Below, piece by piece: positions 8,054-11,207 of a stretch of DNA of 11,207 nt. The stretch's first letter is position 1. The number at the start of each line of letters is the position of its first letter. The stretch lies in the NCBI GenBank assembly GCA_902591645.1, contig CACJBM010000068.1, forward strand, positions 1 through 11,207, in the 5' to 3' direction. Origin of the DNA: an uncultured Verrucomicrobiota bacterium (lineage in GTDB: Bacteria; Verrucomicrobiota; Verrucomicrobiae; Verrucomicrobiales; DEV007). The notes beneath the pieces are model-generated. The model was not told the origin of the DNA and searched no databases. It saw only the letters and a list, made by a program, of their open reading frames with translations. The translations under genes were made by a program, and so were the position numbers.

Positions 8054-8794
8054 ATTCTACTGGTAATCCCATGCTATAAGGAAAGCTCACGATTGCCTGA
8101 TTTTCTGCAGGAACTATGTGAAACTGCAGAGGCGTCCAAATTACCAATCAAAATACTTACTGTCGACGATGGGTCTGGCCCAAAAGAGGCAGAATTCATG
8201 GTTTCCTTGGTCCAAAGATTGCAAGAAAAATTCAATCTCCTATTGGGTGCTCTCATTTTAGAACAGAATCAGGGAAAAGGTGGGGCCATTTATTCAGGTT
8301 GGAATGAAGCTGATCCTAAAATATATAAATGGATCGCATTCGTTGACGCTGATGGAGCCATTTCGCCTGAAGAAACTCTTAATTTCCTATCCCAAACAAA
8401 AAGCGACAATGAAGAGCAGAAAACTTGCCTCTGGTCAATTCGTGTAACTGGAGAAGGTAAGGAAGTGAACAGAACAAAAGTGCGTCAGGCACTTGGTAAT
8501 ATTTTCCGCAGGATCGTCAAATTTACGTTTAACTTACCCGTCAGAGATACTCAATGCGGTTTAAAGTGCTTACCAACTAAAGCATACCAAAAGGTTCAAA
8601 ATAAACTCATGGAAAAACGTTTCGTTTTTGACGTTGAATTGGCTGCTCATCTGACACGGATAGGATATAAACTGAAAGAGATTCCCATTAATTGGCATGA
8701 GAGCCCAGGATCGACTATCAATATTAAGTCTGCCTTTAAAATGCTAATTTCCTTATTTGTTATCCGTTGGCGTTTACTAATAAATAAATCGTAA
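8054..8794 (+). CDS. Family 2 glycosyltransferase, polyprenyl/dolichyl-phosphate glucosyltransferase-like
   Basis: This is a GT-A fold enzyme that moves a sugar from a nucleotide donor, probably to a lipid phosphate or envelope glycan. Counting from the TTG at 8093 as residue 1, motifs are VDDGSGP (24-30), NQGKGGAI (59-66), the metal-binding VDADG (84-88), RDTQCGLKCL (151-160), RFVFDVELA (176-184) and EIPINWHESPGS (196-207). These resemble Alg5/DPM1-type enzymes. There is no multi-TM tail; the end is only amphipathic (213-230). The start is unclear. TTG at 8093 is the first ATG/GTG/TTG, yet the same frame upstream reads SILLVIPCYKESSR, which is the first beta-strand and conserved P-x-Y-x-E of the family. 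I give ATT at 8054 as a provisional start because it restores that strand; CTG at 8060 is the alternative. The frame is open back to the epimerase TAA at 7997-7999. Non-standard initiation, readthrough or a sequence error are all possible. Confidence 0.82.
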   Translation: MLLVIPCYKESSRLPDFLQELCETAEASKLPIKILTVDDGSGPKEAEFMVSLVQRLQEKFNLLLGALILEQNQGKGGAIYSGWNEADPKIYKWIAFVDADGAISPEETLNFLSQTKSDNEEQKTCLWSIRVTGEGKEVNRTKVRQALGNIFRRIVKFTFNLPVRDTQCGLKCLPTKAYQKVQNKLMEKRFVFDVELAAHLTRIGYKLKEIPINWHESPGSTINIKSAFKMLISLFVIRWRLLINKS

Positions 8795-8820
8795 AACACA
8801 TAAGAATATTAATATCTAAA

Positions 8821-10185
8821 TCAGGGAGTCAGCCATCCTTCTCCATGAGCATCAACGCTTTGAATCAGAACCTGCATCGGTCTTCTCCGCTCACTTAACT
8901 CTGGAGCCTTAAGATTTAGAATGCATGGAGCCCACCCCTTTTCATTGCCATCAAAATCAAGTCCCTCCATAAGCTCTTCTGGCTTGCCTCCAGAATTAAC
9001 ATAACCATACATTAGTATTTTCCCCCTTAAGTCAGTGAGTGCATAACAATTCATTGACCGGTCATTATAACTATAGCCATAAAATTGTGCCGGTCTGGCT
9101 AACACTCTAACCCTAACTGATCGGTCTAATGGCCATTTTGAAAATGCACGAACATCAACTTCCCCGTATCCTACTGCACTCTCCCAATCCAACAGCACAT
9201 TCCCTTCTTCCTTAATCTGAAAATATAAAAAATGAGGGACATTAGTGACTGAACTTTGAATTTTACAAAAATTTAATCCATTCATTGAAAATTCCGTCAA
9301 AGAAGTCAAATCGATTGATGGCAAAATGAGATCATCTCTTAAATCGGTATATGCCTCTATCATTTTAGGATTTATCAACTCAGGACTCCTTACATACTTG
9401 AGTCTTTCTTGGATAGTCTTTGCAGACGAAAACTCTTTCAGGGCTACAAAATACTTATCATCAATAGGAACAATCCCTGGATCCTTCTTAGATGAGAGGT
9501 GCTGATTATCGACACTCAATTTACTTTGCTGCATAATTACCACTACTGTAGTTACGATAATAAGAAGAATCATAAGAGCCGCCCCAAATCGTTTAAGATA
9601 AAAATATATTCCCCTACTGTACTCAGGATAACTTTTCCATGCAAAGCTCATATCAAAACCCGCTTCCGCCTCTTCCTTCGAAATAAATTTTGGAACCTCA
9701 TGCTTTTTCAATCGACGATCAACCTCATGAACTAACATTGATTTATTAAAACTGTCCTCACCGGATAGAATCACAGATGAGGCCTTATTCTCTACTCTCT
9801 TCGGTTCCGGCAACTCAATACTCTGCGCACCCGCCATACCACCAGACCCAGACAATGGAACCGCTACATTTCCACTATTGAGATCAGGCACTATCAACTT
9901 ACCGCTACAATGCCTACAAACAGTTTCCTTACCTTCAAAACGCTGTTTAAGCTCGATCGGCCTTGAACAAAAAGGGCATCCAAATGCAATCTTCCCTCCT
10001 GCAATTTTCCTCGCAGAAAAAATTTCGAGATCTCCCCTGCTAATTGCTCCAATAATTTCCTCATCACTCTGAGGAATTTCAGCTCCAGCGCCTATCTGCC
10101 TTGCCTGATCTTGATCTTGATCTTGATCAGAATGGTCGGTAAACCTCTTGGGATCATGGCCCTCTTCTCTTCGTGAAGGTATCAC
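8821..10185 (-). CDS. Zinc-ribbon, single-TM protein of unknown function
   Basis: I do not recognise this 454-residue protein as a named family. It starts at GTG with a strong SD. Order of parts: a polar N-terminus with an Asp-Gln run (20-27); a zinc ribbon with C70/C73 and C90/C93 (CPFC and CRHC, 16 residues between the pairs); a Gly/Ser linker (about 102-120); a charged stretch (130-190); one TM helix (about 200-218, GAALMILLIIVTTVVVIM); and a C-terminal domain (about 235-454), probably outside the cytoplasm. That domain is mainly beta-rich with aromatic-rich motifs (RPAQFYGYSYNDRSMNCYAL, 364-383). The likely topology is zinc ribbon inside, C-domain outside, as in a sensor, scaffold or adaptor. 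It lies 112 bp downstream of the Hsp70 gene on the same strand, so an operon and a functional link to the chaperone are plausible but inferred. It converges on the glycosyltransferase gene with a 26-bp gap. Confidence 0.85.
   Translation of the reverse strand: MIPSRREEGHDPKRFTDHSDQDQDQDQARQIGAGAEIPQSDEEIIGAISRGDLEIFSARKIAGGKIAFGCPFCSRPIELKQRFEGKETVCRHCSGKLIVPDLNSGNVAVPLSGSGGMAGAQSIELPEPKRVENKASSVILSGEDSFNKSMLVHEVDRRLKKHEVPKFISKEEAEAGFDMSFAWKSYPEYSRGIYFYLKRFGAALMILLIIVTTVVVIMQQSKLSVDNQHLSSKKDPGIVPIDDKYFVALKEFSSAKTIQERLKYVRSPELINPKMIEAYTDLRDDLILPSIDLTSLTEFSMNGLNFCKIQSSVTNVPHFLYFQIKEEGNVLLDWESAVGYGEVDVRAFSKWPLDRSVRVRVLARPAQFYGYSYNDRSMNCYALTDLRGKILMYGYVNSGGKPEELMEGLDFDGNEKGWAPCILNLKAPELSERRRPMQVLIQSVDAHGEGWLTP
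10106..10129. repeat. Hexamer tandem repeat TGATCT coding for Asp-Gln repeats
   Basis: Four head-to-tail units, TGATCT at 10106, 10112 and 10118 and TGATCA at 10124, lie inside the N-terminal coding part of the zinc-ribbon gene. On the coding strand they make an Asp-Gln run (residues 20-27). Each unit carries a GATC site. Gain or loss of a 6-bp unit keeps the reading frame and only changes the length of the run. Confidence 0.85.
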
Positions 10186-10191
10186 TGTCTG

Positions 10192-10197
10192 CTCCTT
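10192..10197 (-). promoter_or_regulatory. Strong SD (AAGGAG) that fixes the GTG start
   Basis: Read on the minus strand, AAGGAG lies 6 bases ahead of the GTG at 10185, the best ribosome binding site in the window, and settles this start. A weak 6-bp AT stem (10197-10202 with 10207-10212, loop of 4) ends right at the SD and could slightly affect its access. Confidence 0.75.
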
Positions 10198-10297
10198 AAA
10201 TAGCCTTATTTAGAACTGAATTTGATGGACTCATCCAATCTAATTACAATTTCAATAACAGAATACTATAAATGAATTAATATATGCAACTCTTTCG

Positions 10298-11207
10298 TTA
10301 TTCTGCTAGGGCCTTCTCTATAAGTAATACAGCTAAAGGCTCAGTCGATTTATCAAGGGCGTCATTAGCATCCTTCAACTCCTTGGAAGAATCACCAATC
10401 ATAGCTCTTTTAACATTTTCCAAATTATTTTGAATCTCCTCTTTAACTTGATTCTCTAATTCATTACCAAGTAAAGCAAGCCCCTCAGTCACGGCAGGAA
10501 TCAATTCATTACTCTTAATTCTGGCTTCTGATAAAATTCGCTCATTCATATCTTCAAATGCATTTTCTATTGATTCATTAACCATTTTCTCAACACTTGA
10601 GTCATCAACGTCCACTGCCGAATCTCGTATTTCTAGAACCTTGTCCTTTCCTGTCACTGTGTCCCTAGCCAAGACCGTAAGTATACCATCCACATCAAGG
10701 CAAAATTCAATTCCTACCCGAGCCTTACCTTTTGGAACCGCCTCAAATTCTATTTCAAATTCTCCTAACTCCCAATTGTCTCTAGCCATCTCTCTTTCGC
10801 CCTGGAGTATTTTTATTGTCATACTTTCCTGACTCGTCACCGCGTTGGTAAACATTTCCCCTCGGCGAATTGGAATCGTTGTATTGCGCGGAATAATAAC
10901 ATTCATAAGACCTCCGAAAGTCTCAATGCCTAGAGAAAGAGGTGTGACATCCAACAATATAACCTCTTTCATAGCTCCAGACATTACGCCTGCCTGAATG
11001 ACTGCCCCCAAAGCAACTGACTCATCAGGGTGTTGAGAAAGGTCAGGCGCTTTACCGAATAGCTCTTCAACTATTTGTTGAACTAACGGTATCCGAGTAC
11101 TCCCTCCAACCAAAACAATCGAATCCACCTCTTCTGCCCTCAGCCCCGAATCCAGCAGAGCCGTCTTACAGTGTCTGACAGTCCTCTCAATGACTGGTTT
11201 TATAATC
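10298..11207 (-). CDS. Hsp70-family chaperone (DnaK/HscA-like), C-terminal part, 5' end off window
   Basis: This is an ATP-dependent cytoplasmic protein-folding chaperone. The reading frame is open to the window edge (first full codon at 11206), so about 302 C-terminal residues are seen. The GTG at 11128 is internal and is not the start. Visible are the end of the ATPase domain (VLVGGSTRIP, then HPDESVALGAVIQAG), the interdomain linker and start of the substrate-binding domain (LLDVTPLSLGIETFGG), IPRNTTIP and LQGERE. A helical lid follows, containing DMNERILSEARIKSNE and ending EKALAE. The lid pattern (ALDKSTEPLAVLLIEKAL) resembles HscA-type Hsp70s more than DnaK, and the disordered acidic tail of DnaK is missing. 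A single-gene call of dnaK versus hscA is not safe without the N-terminal part. No grpE, dnaJ, hscB or iron-sulphur genes are in view. The zinc-ribbon membrane protein follows 112 bp downstream; no strong terminator is seen between them. Confidence 0.93.
   Translation of the reverse strand, partial: IIKPVIERTVRHCKTALLDSGLRAEEVDSIVLVGGSTRIPLVQQIVEELFGKAPDLSQHPDESVALGAVIQAGVMSGAMKEVILLDVTPLSLGIETFGGLMNVIIPRNTTIPIRRGEMFTNAVTSQESMTIKILQGEREMARDNWELGEFEIEFEAVPKGKARVGIEFCLDVDGILTVLARDTVTGKDKVLEIRDSAVDVDDSSVEKMVNESIENAFEDMNERILSEARIKSNELIPAVTEGLALLGNELENQVKEEIQNNLENVKRAMIGDSSKELKDANDALDKSTEPLAVLLIEKALAE

Noticed and set aside
8801..8820. Near-palindrome GAATATTAATATC between the convergent glycosyltransferase and zinc-ribbon genes
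   Set aside because: It is pure AT at the core, short and without a T-run; a terminator or site cannot be supported.
11128..11128. GTG as the start of the Hsp70 gene
   Set aside because: The frame stays open upstream and encodes more of the ATPase domain, so this codon is an internal Val.

Overview
The window is a stretch of AT-leaning bacterial chromosome with eight protein genes, no RNA genes that I can recognise, no CRISPR array and no mobile element. Most starts lack a good Shine-Dalgarno (SD) sequence. The genes include an unlinked secretin, a DnaQ-like exonuclease with Glu in place of an active-site Asp, and an Hsp70 followed by a zinc-ribbon membrane protein. This mix would fit the Verrucomicrobiota or another PVC lineage, but that is an impression rather than a demonstrated placement.

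Layout: thiC (35-1954, +), for the thiamin pyrimidine, runs convergently into a membrane-anchored S8 (subtilisin-like) peptidase (1974-3704, -), with 19 bp between the stops. A 184-bp divergent region holds an imperfect inverted repeat and a promoter-like -10 box. It separates the peptidase from a DnaQ-like 3'-5' exonuclease (3889-4464, +). After a 182-bp AT-rich gap comes a 684-residue secretin (4647-6701, +) with a long basic coiled-coil tail. No pilus or type II secretion partner genes lie beside it. A compact GC-rich segment with three predicted hairpins (6723-6793) precedes a lipoprotein-like aldose 1-epimerase (6866-7999, +). Directly after its stop, in the same reading frame, lies a GT2 glycosyltransferase related to the dolichyl/polyprenyl-phosphate glucosyltransferase type (about 8054-8794, +). 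On the other strand, the 3' end of an Hsp70 gene (11207-10298, -) is followed by a zinc-ribbon, single-TM protein of unknown function (10185-8821, -).

How the genes work together: there is no single pathway. thiC stands alone. Peptidase, secretin, epimerase and glycosyltransferase all point to the cell envelope, and the last two are probably co-transcribed. The Hsp70 and zinc-ribbon gene are probably also an operon.

The points most worth a second look are: the glycosyltransferase has no ATG, GTG or TTG ahead of its first conserved strand; the exonuclease leader has a hairpin between an SD sequence and the ATG; the region 6723-6793 is structured; and a GATC-containing hexamer repeat codes for an Asp-Gln run in the zinc-ribbon protein. 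I did not find a clear new multi-gene system.
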